A DNA stretch of 64,000 nucleotides, from positions 1-64,000 of the forward strand of contig DASPNP010000057.1 of the NCBI GenBank assembly GCA_035626475.1, written 5' to 3'. The translations under genes were made by a program, and so were the position numbers. The stretch comes from DASPKT01 sp035626475 (lineage in GTDB: Bacteria; Pseudomonadota; Alphaproteobacteria; Azospirillales; Azospirillaceae). Below, one piece after another: positions 8,451-17,114 of this stretch (position 1 is its first letter; each line of letters opens with the position of its first letter). The notes under the pieces were generated by a model. It was not told where the DNA came from. It was given only the letters and a program-made list of their open reading frames with translations, and made no database searches.

Positions 8451-10210
8451 GCGGCACCCTCCTTGGGCAGGGGCAGTTCCTCGGTCCGCCAGCAGCGCGC
8501 CTGGCGCCCGTCCGGCAGCGTGCGCAGCGGCTGGCGCTCGACGCGGCAGCGATCCAGGGCGTGCGGGCAGCGCGAGGCGAGGTAGCAGCCGGGCGGCAGG
8601 TCGATGGGACTGGGGATCTCGCCCTCCAGCCGCTCGCCGCGTGGCCGGTCCAGCCGGCGGTCGGCCGGGTCCTCGCCGAGATGCGCCGATATCAGCGCGC
8701 GGGTGTAGGGGTGGCGCGGGTCGCGGAAGACCTGGTCGGCCGTGCCGATCTCCACGATCTGGCCCAGATACATGACCGCCACCCGGTGGCAGACGGCGGC
8801 GATGGTCGTCAGATCGTGGCTGATGAAGAGAAAGGCGACGCCCAGTTCCGCCTGCAGCCGGCGCAGCAGCTCCACCACCTCGCGCCGGGCACTCGGGGTG
8901 AGCACGCTGGTCGGCTCGTCCAGCACCACGAAATCCGGGTCGGTGGCGAGCGCGCGGGCGATGGCCAGGCGCTGCAGCGCGCCGGCCGGAAGGTCGCGCG
9001 GCCGGTGCTCCAGCACGTCGGCGTCGCAGCCGGCGAGCCGGGCCAGGTGGCGCACCCGCTCCAATCGGTCCGTTTTCGATCCGATCCCGTGGATGTCGAG
9101 CGGTTCTGCCAGTGACCGGCCGATGGTCCAGCGCGGGTCGAAGCTGTCGAACGGGTCCTGGCGCACGATGGTGGCGCGGCGGCGGAGCTGGCGGAGAGGG
9201 CCGGGGGCCAGCACGGTGACGTCCTGCCCGGATATCTCCACCCGGCCGGCGCCGGGTTCGATCAGGCGGAGGATGGCGCGGCCGGCCGTGGTCTTGCCCG
9301 ACCCGCTCTCCCCCACCAGCCCCAGCGTCTCGCCCGGCCGCAGCTCGAAGCCGACGCCGTCCACGGCATGCACCTGCTTGTCCGTCCCGCGCACGGGGAA
9401 GCGCTTGGACAGGCCCTCCACCCGCACGACCGGCGCCCCGGATCGCGGCGGGACCAGGGGCGCGGCGTCGGACAGGCGCCGGGGCAGCGCGGCGAAATGG
9501 TCGCGCACCGGCCGGTCGGCGGCGATGCGGCCGGCCTCCATGACCAGCACCCGGTCGCAATAGTTGGCGAGCACGCCCGGCTCCTGCGTCACCAGCAGCA
9601 TGGCGAGGCCGCGGCCCCGCGCGGCCTGCGCCATCATGTCCAGGAACTGCGCCTGCACCGTCACGTCCAGGCCGCTGGTCGGCTCGTCCGCCACCAGTAC
9701 CGCCGGGTCGGTGGAGAGCGCGGCCGCGATCAGCGCCCGCTGCGCCATGCCGCCGGACAGCTCGTGCGCGAAGGCTTTGCTGCGCCGCTCCGGATCGTTG
9801 ATGCCGACCAGCCGCAGCATGTCGACCGCGCGGGCGTCGGCGTCGCCCGAGCCGCCGTGACGACGCCAAAGCCGACCGATCTGGCGGCCGACGGGCAGCA
9901 TCGGGTGCAGCGCCGCGCGCGGATTCTGCACGATCAGCGCGATCTCCCGGCCACGCACCCTTGCCGCCTCATCCTCGTCCATCACCAGCAGGTCGCGCCC
10001 GCCGAGCAGCACCCGCCCGCCGGCAAGCCTCATCGGCGGCCGGGCCAAGCCCAGCAGCGCCAGGGCCAGGGTCGACTTGCCGGAACCGCTGGGCCCGGTC
10101 AGCCCGACGATCTCGCCGGGCGTGAGCGTCAGCGAGGCGCCGTCGACGACGGCCCGGCCGCCCTCGCCGAGCACGCGGATGTCGGTGGCGGTCAGCGCGT
10201 CAGGCGGCAT
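8447..10210 (-). CDS. Fused two-domain ABC ATPase of a Dpp/Opp-type importer, with one degenerate ATP site
   Basis: A 587-residue DppD-DppF fusion with two nucleotide-binding domains. NBD1 has Walker A 'GPSGSGKST' (39-47), Q-loop Q95, signature 'LSGGM' (151-155) and Walker B 'VLVADEP', but Gln (209, 'VTQEP') where the switch His is expected. NBD2 has Walker A 'GESGSGKTT' (300-308), Walker B 'VVLDEPTS' and switch His465 ('ISHDL'), but its signature reads 'LPAGA' (407-411). The C-terminal Opp-type cysteine-rich extension 'PPGCYLASRCPHALDRC' is present. The start at 10210 was chosen because GGAG sits 7 bases upstream; an in-frame ATG at 10228 lies further inside the permease gene. It overlaps the permease upstream and the GMC gene downstream. 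Confidence 0.93.
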   Translation of the reverse strand: MPPDALTATDIRVLGEGGRAVVDGASLTLTPGEIVGLTGPSGSGKSTLALALLGLARPPMRLAGGRVLLGGRDLLVMDEDEAARVRGREIALIVQNPRAALHPMLPVGRQIGRLWRRHGGSGDADARAVDMLRLVGINDPERRSKAFAHELSGGMAQRALIAAALSTDPAVLVADEPTSGLDVTVQAQFLDMMAQAARGRGLAMLLVTQEPGVLANYCDRVLVMEAGRIAADRPVRDHFAALPRRLSDAAPLVPPRSGAPVVRVEGLSKRFPVRGTDKQVHAVDGVGFELRPGETLGLVGESGSGKTTAGRAILRLIEPGAGRVEISGQDVTVLAPGPLRQLRRRATIVRQDPFDSFDPRWTIGRSLAEPLDIHGIGSKTDRLERVRHLARLAGCDADVLEHRPRDLPAGALQRLAIARALATDPDFVVLDEPTSVLTPSARREVVELLRRLQAELGVAFLFISHDLTTIAAVCHRVAVMYLGQIVEIGTADQVFRDPRHPYTRALISAHLGEDPADRRLDRPRGERLEGEIPSPIDLPPGCYLASRCPHALDRCRVERQPLRTLPDGRQARCWRTEELPLPKEGAA

Positions 10211-11099
10211 GGCGGCGCTCCAGCGCATGGCCCAGCGCGGCGAAGCCGAACACGGTCAGGGAGATGGCGAGGCCGGGGAAGAGGCTGGGCCACCAGTCGC
10301 CCAGCACGATCTGCCCGGCGCCGTTGGCGATCATCAGCCCCCACTCCGGCGTCGGCGGCCGCACGCCCGCTCCCACGAAGCTCAGGCCCGCGGTCAGCAG
10401 GATGGCGAAGCCGATGGTGACCGAACTCTGGATCAGCGCCGGACCCAACGCGTTGGGCAGGACATGGCGGATGGCGACCGACCAGTCCCCCGCCCCGCTG
10501 GCCCGCGCCGCCTCCACGAATCCCCGCTCGCGCAGGGTCAGCACCTCGGCCCTGGTCAGGCGGAGATAGATCGGGGCGTAGAGCAGCGTCAGCGCCAGCA
10601 CGATGTTGCCCCAGCCGCGCCCGCCCAGAGCCACCAGAATCATGGCGGTGATGAAGACGGGGAAGCTCTGCAGCAGGTCGGACGCCCGCATCAGCAGCTC
10701 CGTCGCCCAGTTCCGGAAATAGCCCGCCACGACGCCGAGCCCCACCCCGATGCCGAAGCTGAGGATGTTGGCGGCGAGCGCGATCACCAGGTCGGTGCGG
10801 GCGGCCACGATGGTGCGGCTGAAGACGTCGAGCCCGGCGGCGTCGGTGCCGAACCAGTGCGGCGCTTTCTCCCCGCCCGCCAGCGTCGCCCAGAGCAGTC
10901 CCGGCCAATCGGCCAGCGGCGGCGGCGGGGCGGAGACGGTGTCGGCCGGCGTCGCCGGGTCGTAGGGCACCAGCCAGGGGCCGAGCACCGCCATCAGCAG
11001 GGCCAGCCCAACGATGACGGCGCCGGTCCAGAACAGGAAGCCCTTGCCGGCCCGGTCGCCGGCCGACGTCGCGGCGGGGCTGAGGATGTCCGCCGTCAT
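10200..11099 (-). CDS. dppC: ABC importer permease, DppC type
   Basis: A 299-residue inner-membrane permease of the peptide/nickel importer class. It has an N-terminal membrane helix, a periplasmic loop containing 'HWFGTDAAGLDVFSRTI' (the DppC/OppC hallmark) and then the binding-protein-dependent transport domain. The EAA loop is visible as 'FVEAARASGAGDWSVAIRHV'. It pairs with the DppB-like permease upstream, whose stop it overlaps by 4 bp (ATGA), and with the fused ATPase downstream. Substrates of this class include peptides, opines, glycosides and nickel complexes; this one is unknown. Confidence 0.93.
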   Translation of the reverse strand: MTADILSPAATSAGDRAGKGFLFWTGAVIVGLALLMAVLGPWLVPYDPATPADTVSAPPPPLADWPGLLWATLAGGEKAPHWFGTDAAGLDVFSRTIVAARTDLVIALAANILSFGIGVGLGVVAGYFRNWATELLMRASDLLQSFPVFITAMILVALGGRGWGNIVLALTLLYAPIYLRLTRAEVLTLRERGFVEAARASGAGDWSVAIRHVLPNALGPALIQSSVTIGFAILLTAGLSFVGAGVRPPTPEWGLMIANGAGQIVLGDWWPSLFPGLAISLTVFGFAALGHALERRHAA

Positions 11100-12121
11100 A
11101 GCGCCACCCTCGGGTCGAGCCTGGCGTGCGCCAGGTCCAGCAGCAGATAGACCAGCAGCGACAGGGCGGAGATAACCAGCACCACCCCCTGGATGGCCGG
11201 ATAGTCGAAGGCGAGGATGGAGCGGATGGCGTACTGGCCGAGCCCGCCCAGCGAGAACATGCTCTCCACCAGCACCGCACCCCCCAGCATGAAGCCGAAC
11301 AGCACGCCGACCAGCGTCATGGAGGGAGCGAAGGCGGCGCGCAGCGCGTCGCGCGCCACCATGCGCGGCGTCAGCCCGGCCGCGCGGGCGTAGAGGACGT
11401 GGTCGGAGCGCAGCGCCTGGCTCATGTTCTCCCGCACCATCTTGATGATCGGGCCGGACAGGACGAAGGCCAGGGTCAGCACCGGCAGCGCCAGATAGTG
11501 CAGCGCCTCCATCGCCACGCCCGGGCGGCCGGCGATCAGCGCGTCCAAGGTCATGAAGCCGGTCACCGCGTCCGGCGGCTCGGTCAGCGGCGACAGGCGG
11601 CCCAGCGGCCCGGGGGCGATGCCGAGGCCGACGAAGAAGACGAAGATGAACAGGATGCCCCAGGTGAATTCGGGCTGCGAGCCGGCGAACAGGCCGTAGA
11701 CCAGCGTGCCCTTGTCCGCCGCCCCGCCCGGCCGCAGCGCCCCCCAGGCGCCCACCGGCACGCCGACCAGCAGCGCCACCAGGAAGGCCAGCAGGATCAG
11801 CTCCAGCGTCACCGGCAGGAAGGAGGATATCTCGCCCGCCACCGGCGCGCCCGTGACCCAGGAGGTGCCGAGCCCGCCCTGCAGCAACCCGGGCCGCTCG
11901 CCGGCGAGGCCCAGATACTCGGCGAACTGCTCGGCCACCGGCCGGTCCAGCCCAAGATTGGCCTTGGCCGCGGCATAGGCTTCCGGCGTCGCGTTCAGCC
12001 CGACGAAGCGCGCCACCGGATCGGCCGGCAGCAGCCGGATCAGGAAGAACACCGCCACGGCCAGCACCAGCAGCTGGGCGGCGCCGACCGCAAGGCGGCG
12101 CAGGATGAAGCGCGCCATCAT
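11096..12121 (-). CDS. dppB: ABC importer permease, DppB type
   Basis: A 341-residue permease beginning 'MMARFILRRLAVGAAQLLVL', the standard DppB/OppB N-terminal helix, followed by 'FFLIRLLPADPVARFVG'. The coupling loop 'YARAAGLTPRMVARDALRAA' carries the EAA-type motif. Two adjacent ATG codons (12121, 12118) are possible; the longer in-frame ORF begins in the intergenic repeat and is not supported by a ribosome site. It lies 172 bp downstream of the binding-protein gene. That gap holds a palindromic repeat and not a promoter I can recognise, so the two are probably co-transcribed. Confidence 0.92.
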   Translation of the reverse strand: MMARFILRRLAVGAAQLLVLAVAVFFLIRLLPADPVARFVGLNATPEAYAAAKANLGLDRPVAEQFAEYLGLAGERPGLLQGGLGTSWVTGAPVAGEISSFLPVTLELILLAFLVALLVGVPVGAWGALRPGGAADKGTLVYGLFAGSQPEFTWGILFIFVFFVGLGIAPGPLGRLSPLTEPPDAVTGFMTLDALIAGRPGVAMEALHYLALPVLTLAFVLSGPIIKMVRENMSQALRSDHVLYARAAGLTPRMVARDALRAAFAPSMTLVGVLFGFMLGGAVLVESMFSLGGLGQYAIRSILAFDYPAIQGVVLVISALSLLVYLLLDLAHARLDPRVAL

Positions 12122-12158
12122 GGGCAGGGCTCCCGTCCGGCGAGGCTGAACCGTGCTG

Positions 12159-12277
12159 CGTGCTTCGACAGGCTCAGCATGAGGAGGGTTGATGTCAGGC
12201 ACCCCGGCCTCGGTTCGCAGGGAGCAGCAAAAACACCCTCAGCCTGAGCCTGTCGAAGGCCGCACGCCATCGACGCT
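12159..12277. repeat. Palindromic intergenic repeat (TTCGACA-type element)
   Basis: Perfect 15-bp inverted arms CTTCGACAGGCTCAG (12163-12177) and its complement (12244-12258), with further partial pairing outside, enclose a centre containing 'TCAGGCAC' and 'GGGAGCAG'. The same layout and related core recur at 57895-58015. It is a REP/MITE-like non-coding element inserted between two genes of the ABC operon. Confidence 0.75.
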
Positions 12278-12293
12278 GCCGGAGCGATAGCCA

Positions 12294-14000
12294 TCACGAC
12301 CCCTCCCCCTTGGCTCCCGCGAACCGCAGCCCGGCGAAGCGGACGGCGTTGTCGGGGTGCCAGACCAGACCCTCCAGCCCGGGCGCCAGGGCCCATTGGG
12401 TGCGGTACTGCACCACCGGCAGCCAGGCGACCTCGCGCGTCAGGATGGACTGGATCTCCGCCACCTTGGTGGCGCGCACCGCCTCATCCGCCTCGTTCCG
12501 CGCCTCGGTCCAGAGCCGGTCCACCTCCGCGTTGGCGTAGTTCACCATGTTGTTGACCCCGCCCGCCCCGGGCGAGGCGAAGAAGAGCTGGACCGCGTAG
12601 CCGGCATCGACCACGACCGGCTTCTCCTGGTCGTTGAGCGCGAAGGGCAGATCCTTCTTCACCAGCTGCCGGTCGCCATACTGGGTGGAGGGGATGGGGT
12701 CCAGCTCCACCGGCAGGCCGATGTCGCGCAGCGCCATGCGCAGCTTGGTCGCGATGGGGCCGAGCGTCGCCTCCTTCTCGGCGATGTAGGTCAGGCGGAA
12801 GGCCTCCGCATAGCGCTCCAGCCCGCGCCCCTCCGGATACCCCGCCTCCGCCAGCAGCCGCTTCGCCAGGTCGTGGTCGCGGCGGAAGGCGTCCAGGTCG
12901 GGGCGATAGCCGGGATATGACGCGGGCACCAGGCCCGGCCAGGGCTCGGCCTGGCCGAAATAGCCGTTGCGCACGATCCAGTCGGTGGGCAGCGCCGCCG
13001 CCACGGCCCGGCGGATGCGGACATCGTCGAAGGGCGGCACCTTGTGATTCATGTGGACGAACAGGTTCTCGTTGCCGGTGACGCCGGCCACCCGCACGCC
13101 GTCCGTCTCCCGCAGCTTCAGCAGCTCGCGCGGGGTCAGCCGCTCGGCCAGCTGCGCCTCGCCCATCCGCAGCAGGATGAAGCGGTTGGAGCTCTGCGGC
13201 ACCCGCTTGATCACCACCCGGTCGATGGCCGGCGCGTCGCCGTAATAGTGCGGGTTGGCGCGCAGCACCATCTCGTCGCCCTTGCGCCAGCGCTCCAGGC
13301 AGTAGGGCCCGAAGCCGGCGGAGCCGACATTGTTCAGGTGGTCGTGCGACCAGGGGTCGGCCGCCGTGGCGTGGCGCCGGGCCTCCTTCGCGTCGAAGAT
13401 CAGCAGGCCGAAGGTGGTCAGCGCCGGCAGGAACAGCCGGTTGGGCGCGGACTGGCGGATGGCGACGGTATATTCGTCCAGCTTGCGCACCTCGTCGCCG
13501 AGGGCACGCTTGGCGGGGTCCGACAGCACCTCGGGCGTGAAGCCGGCGATGCTGCCCACCGCCGACAGGAACCAGCCGATGGGCGCCGCGCCCGACACGG
13601 ACTTGGCCCGGGCGAAGGTGTAGACGACGTCGTCGGCCGTCAGCTCGTTGCCGGCGCAACTCCTGACGCCGCGGCGCAGGTGGAAGGTCCAGGTCAGGGT
13701 GGCCGGGTCGAACTCCCAGCGCTCCGCCAGCCGGCCCTCGAACCGGGTGAAGTCCAGCAGGCCGACGCCCTCGCCGTTCGCGCCCGCCGGGGCGTAGCCG
13801 ACCAGCGGGTCCATCAGATTGACGAAGCCGGTCTGGGTGGTGGCGATGGCGGCGGCCGGCCCGTCATAGTTCAGGCCGGCCGGAATGTCCTCGGTGACGA
13901 AGACCAGCGTACGGTTCCGCTCCGTGGCCCGCGCCGAGGCGGGACCGGCGAGCAGCGACGCCGCCGTCAGCGCCGCCAGCATGATCCGACCGCGACCCAT
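12294..14000 (-). CDS. ABC importer periplasmic binding protein, family 5 (peptide/nickel type)
   Basis: A 568-residue secreted protein. The N-terminal signal peptide runs from 'MGRGRIMLAALTAASLLAG' to about residue 26. The extracellular family-5 body shows 'LAERWEFDPATLTWTFHLR' and 'ELTADDVVYTFARAKS', both characteristic of the DppA/OppA fold. The ATG at 14000 is preceded by GGGGAGGGGAG. It captures the substrate released into the periplasm by the TonB receptor encoded just upstream and delivers it to the DppBC permeases. Its length is normal for the family. Ligand specificity cannot be read from the sequence. Confidence 0.92.
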   Translation of the reverse strand: MGRGRIMLAALTAASLLAGPASARATERNRTLVFVTEDIPAGLNYDGPAAAIATTQTGFVNLMDPLVGYAPAGANGEGVGLLDFTRFEGRLAERWEFDPATLTWTFHLRRGVRSCAGNELTADDVVYTFARAKSVSGAAPIGWFLSAVGSIAGFTPEVLSDPAKRALGDEVRKLDEYTVAIRQSAPNRLFLPALTTFGLLIFDAKEARRHATAADPWSHDHLNNVGSAGFGPYCLERWRKGDEMVLRANPHYYGDAPAIDRVVIKRVPQSSNRFILLRMGEAQLAERLTPRELLKLRETDGVRVAGVTGNENLFVHMNHKVPPFDDVRIRRAVAAALPTDWIVRNGYFGQAEPWPGLVPASYPGYRPDLDAFRRDHDLAKRLLAEAGYPEGRGLERYAEAFRLTYIAEKEATLGPIATKLRMALRDIGLPVELDPIPSTQYGDRQLVKKDLPFALNDQEKPVVVDAGYAVQLFFASPGAGGVNNMVNYANAEVDRLWTEARNEADEAVRATKVAEIQSILTREVAWLPVVQYRTQWALAPGLEGLVWHPDNAVRFAGLRFAGAKGEGS

Positions 14001-14047
14001 CTCCCCTCCCCGGGGCTTGTTCGTGACAGACGACAGGGTGCGACGGT

Positions 14048-14078
14048 GGCGGGCCCGGCGCAACCGCCCGGGCCCGCC
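14048..14078 (-). terminator. Strong hairpin between TonB receptor and binding-protein genes
   Basis: An 11-bp perfect stem (14048-14058 with 14068-14078) lies directly after the receptor stop codon. There is no T-run on the minus strand, so it may act as a partial attenuator or as a stabilising 3' end within the operon rather than a full terminator. Confidence 0.4.
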
Positions 14079-14085
14079 TCACCCG

Positions 14086-16371
14086 TCAGAAGCGCACCGA
14101 CAGCTCGATGCCGTAGGTGCGCGGCGGCGCCTTGAACACGGCCTGGGTGAAGGGCAGCGGGTCGCCCTCGAAGATGACGATGACGTCGGAATTGTACCGC
14201 TCGTCCGTCAGGTTCTTGCCCCACAGCGCCAGCGACCAGTTCTCCGCCTCGTAGGCCACCCGCGCCGAGATCAGGTCGAGGGAGGAGCGCCGCGCCTCCT
14301 GGTCATTGCGGGTGTTGAAGTAGATGCGGCCGGTATGGTCCCAGCGCGCGTTCAGCGAGATCGAATGGTCGCCCAGCGGCACCACGTAGGTGCCGTCCAG
14401 CGAGGTCTTCCAGTCCGGCACGTAGGGCGCGTGGTTGCCCTCGAAGGCCGGGTTGGCGTTCAGCCGCGTGATCTCCGCGTCGGTGTAGCCGATGCCGGCG
14501 CGGATGGTCAGCGCGTCGGTCGGCATCGCCGCCAGCTCCAGCTCGCCGCCCGTCACCTTGATGCGGTCGATGACCGTCACCGCGTTCAGGAAGCCCTGCG
14601 GGATGAACTGGAACAGCTGCGAGTTCTGCTTGCGGGTATGGAAGATCGCGGCGTTGGCGGTCAGGCGCCCGTCCAGCCATTCGGTCTTGGCGCCGGCCTC
14701 GTAGTTGGTGGCCTTCTCCGCCGGGTACTGGTTGGGCGCGCGGCCGCCGGTGACGGTGAAGGCCTGGGCGGCGTTGAAGCCGCCCGCCTTGAAGCCCACG
14801 GCGTAGGTGCCGTAGAGGTTCACGTCCTCGGCCGCCTGCCAGGACAGGCTCAGCTTCGGCTGGAACTGGTCGTACTTGGCGCTGCGCACCCGGCCCGCCG
14901 TCGCGGAGAAGGGCTGGCCGGTGACGGCGGAATTGCCGAAGGCGACGTCGGTGGCGCTCTTCTTTTCCTTGTCGTAGCGGCCGGCGGCGGTCAGCGTCAG
15001 CGTGTCGGTCAGGTCGAAGTCGATGTTGGCGAAGACCGCCCAGGCCTCGCCGTCGACATTGTCGGCGGAGAAGCCGGTCGTGCGGTTCGGCCCGGTCAGG
15101 ATCGGCGGGCTGCGGCGCACGACGAAGCCGCCCGGGTCCTCGCCCGTGGCGGCCAGCAGGAAGGGCGTCTGGCTGATGTCGGCATAGTAGGCGCCGGCGA
15201 TGTAGCGCAGCCGCTCCTCCGACGGCGAGGCGAAGCGCAGCTCGGTCGTGTAGGCGGTGTGTTCGCGCTGGTTGTACTGGGTGCCCTCGCCCGGCCCGGG
15301 CGTGTAGGGATAGCCGTCCGAGCCGAAGATGTTGTTCTGCCGCTCATAGGATGACACGCTGGTGATCTGGCCCCAGTCCTTGGTGTAGTCGAGCCTGAGA
15401 GAGACCAGATCGTCCTTCTTGGTGTTGAAGTTGCCGATGTTGAACACGAAGGGCGCGTCGGCGAAGTCGGCGTCGACGATCGGGCTGGAGGTCTGCAGGC
15501 CCGGGAAGTAGCTCTGCGACAGGTAGTTGGTGGCCGAACCCTTGATCCGTGCCGCGAAGGCGCTGGCCTGGATGCGCAGGTCCTCTGTCGGCAGGAAGTC
15601 CAGCCGCACCCGGCCCGACTTCTCGTTGTAGGGGTCGACCTTGTCGCCGCGGGTGATGTTCTCGTAGAAGCCGTCGCTGTCGCGGTAGCCGCCCGAGACG
15701 CTGACCAGCACCTTGTCCCGCACGATCGGGCCCGAGACGGTGAAGCCGCCGGTCGCCGTCTGGCCGTTGCCGTAGCCGAACTTGGCGCGGCCCTGGAACT
15801 CGTTGGTCGGTGACGCCGTGGTGATGTTGATGGCGCCGGAGATGGCGTTGCGGCCGTAGAGATAGCCCTGCGGGCCCTTCAGCACCTCGATCTGCTGCAC
15901 GTCCAGCAGATCCTTGTTCAGGCCGGTGGCGCCGGTCAGCACCACCCCGTCGATGACCACCGCCACCGGCGCGTCGGTGTTCAGCGCCTGGGCGTCGCCG
16001 CGGATGGTGATGCGCAGGTCGCCGGCATTGTTCGCCTCCACCGCCGAGAGGTTCGGGGTGGCGCTGATGAAGTCGATGGGCCTGGATATGCCGGAGCGCT
16101 GGATGGTCTCGGCCGTGAAGGCGGTCACCGCGACGGGCACCTCCTGCAGCGTCTGGTCGCGCTTCAGCGCGGTCACGATGATCTCGTCCATGCCGCCGGC
16201 AGGGCCGGCCGGCTGGTTCGGCGCCGTCGGCCCGGGGGAGGCCCCCGCGGCGGAGGTGCCTTGCGCGAAAGCCGGTGCGGCCGCCAGCGCCGCGAGGGAA
16301 GCGCCCAGCGCCAGCGCCGTGCCCCGGCGCAGTCGACCCCGGAAGCGACCATGGATGCCACCCGTCCCCAT
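14086..16371 (-). CDS. TonB-dependent outer-membrane receptor heading the ABC/GMC operon
   Basis: A 761-residue receptor. The basic N-terminus and hydrophobic 'ALALGASLAALAAAPAFAQ' form a signal peptide cleaved near residue 35. The plug begins at 'MDEIIVTALKRDQTLQEVPV' and includes 'VEVLKGPQG'-like 'IEVLKGPQGYLYGRNAISG'. The barrel ends in '...YGIELSVRF', with the usual terminal Phe. This plug type (vitamin B12/iron/secondary-metabolite receptors) differs from the sugar-type receptor at 2307. The ATG at 16371 lies just after GGGAGG. The divergent MarR gene and following ABC importer suggest regulated uptake of one small molecule through both membranes. Confidence 0.93.
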   Translation of the reverse strand: MGTGGIHGRFRGRLRRGTALALGASLAALAAAPAFAQGTSAAGASPGPTAPNQPAGPAGGMDEIIVTALKRDQTLQEVPVAVTAFTAETIQRSGISRPIDFISATPNLSAVEANNAGDLRITIRGDAQALNTDAPVAVVIDGVVLTGATGLNKDLLDVQQIEVLKGPQGYLYGRNAISGAINITTASPTNEFQGRAKFGYGNGQTATGGFTVSGPIVRDKVLVSVSGGYRDSDGFYENITRGDKVDPYNEKSGRVRLDFLPTEDLRIQASAFAARIKGSATNYLSQSYFPGLQTSSPIVDADFADAPFVFNIGNFNTKKDDLVSLRLDYTKDWGQITSVSSYERQNNIFGSDGYPYTPGPGEGTQYNQREHTAYTTELRFASPSEERLRYIAGAYYADISQTPFLLAATGEDPGGFVVRRSPPILTGPNRTTGFSADNVDGEAWAVFANIDFDLTDTLTLTAAGRYDKEKKSATDVAFGNSAVTGQPFSATAGRVRSAKYDQFQPKLSLSWQAAEDVNLYGTYAVGFKAGGFNAAQAFTVTGGRAPNQYPAEKATNYEAGAKTEWLDGRLTANAAIFHTRKQNSQLFQFIPQGFLNAVTVIDRIKVTGGELELAAMPTDALTIRAGIGYTDAEITRLNANPAFEGNHAPYVPDWKTSLDGTYVVPLGDHSISLNARWDHTGRIYFNTRNDQEARRSSLDLISARVAYEAENWSLALWGKNLTDERYNSDVIVIFEGDPLPFTQAVFKAPPRTYGIELSVRF

Positions 16372-16382
16372 CTGAGCCTCCC

Positions 16383-16411
16383 TTATTTTTTCTCCCGTGA
16401 TGGGGTATAAT
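16383..16411 (+). promoter_or_regulatory. Possible promoter for the MarR gene
   Basis: A perfect TATAAT (16406-16411) lies 17 bp after a weak TTATTT -35 (16383-16388) in the A+T-rich divergent region between the TonB receptor and the MarR gene. The region also contains the palindrome AAAGCTTT (16425-16432) and TGTCAA (16433-16438), a -35-like element for the opposite strand. Spacing for the leftward promoter is not ideal. Confidence 0.35.
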
Positions 16412-16469
16412 GCCGCTCCCAAAAAAGCTTTCTGTCAAGATACTTTTCAGCAATGATCGGAGCGCCGCC

Positions 16470-17114
16470 ATGACGCGCAGCAAGGGCCGCGCCGGGGACC
16501 CGTCCCCGGCGGAAAGCGCCGCGACGGAGGGAACGATGCCCGACAGCCTTGTGGAGAAAGGACTTGCCGCGGCTGTCAAGGGAACGGCTCCGGGCGAGGA
16601 CCGGCTGGATTGGCTAAGCCATCAGTGGAATGCCCGGCGCGGCGACATCGACATCACGCCCTGGCAGGTCTGGGGTCGGCTGACCCGCATCCAGGAAATC
16701 TTTCTGGCAAGCATTTCGCGGACCCTGACCGAGCATCACATGAACTTCAAGGAGTTCCAGACGCTGGGCGCGCTGGTGCTCTCAGGCCCGCCCTACGAGG
16801 CCAATCCCAACACGATCGCGCGGTTCAACCTGCTGACCTCGGGCGGGCTGACCAACCTGCTGACCCGCATGGAGCGCGACGGGCTGATCACCCGCCATCC
16901 CGACCCGTCCGACGGGCGCGGCGTCATCGTCCGCATCACCGACAAGGGGCTGGAGGACTTCAACGCCGCCATCGTCGAGGAGAACGCCATCGAGCACGAA
17001 CTGCTGGGCTGCCTGAACGCGGAGGAGCGGCTGATCCTGGGCACGCTGCTGCGCAAGCTGCTGCGCGGCATCGACCGGGCGCCGATCAACGGGACGCGCC
17101 AGACGACCGGGTAG
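16470..17114 (+). CDS. MarR-family transcriptional regulator
   Basis: A 214-residue protein with a MarR winged-helix domain. The helix-turn-helix reads 'FNLLTSGGLTNLLTRMERDG', with the wing 'RHPDPSDGRGVIVRITDKG'. It has an unusually long N-terminal extension of about 60 residues before the domain. A shorter product from the ATG at 16536 (GGAGG 5 bases upstream) is also possible and equally well supported. It is divergent from the TonB receptor/ABC/GMC operon and is the obvious candidate to sense that operon's substrate. The ATG at 16410 lies in the predicted -10 and is unlikely to be used. Confidence 0.85.
   Translation: MTRSKGRAGDPSPAESAATEGTMPDSLVEKGLAAAVKGTAPGEDRLDWLSHQWNARRGDIDITPWQVWGRLTRIQEIFLASISRTLTEHHMNFKEFQTLGALVLSGPPYEANPNTIARFNLLTSGGLTNLLTRMERDGLITRHPDPSDGRGVIVRITDKGLEDFNAAIVEENAIEHELLGCLNAEERLILGTLLRKLLRGIDRAPINGTRQTTG

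Noticed and set aside
16410..16469. ATG at 16410 as the MarR start
   Set aside because: It overlaps the TATAAT promoter element, has no ribosome site and adds an unlike N-terminus.
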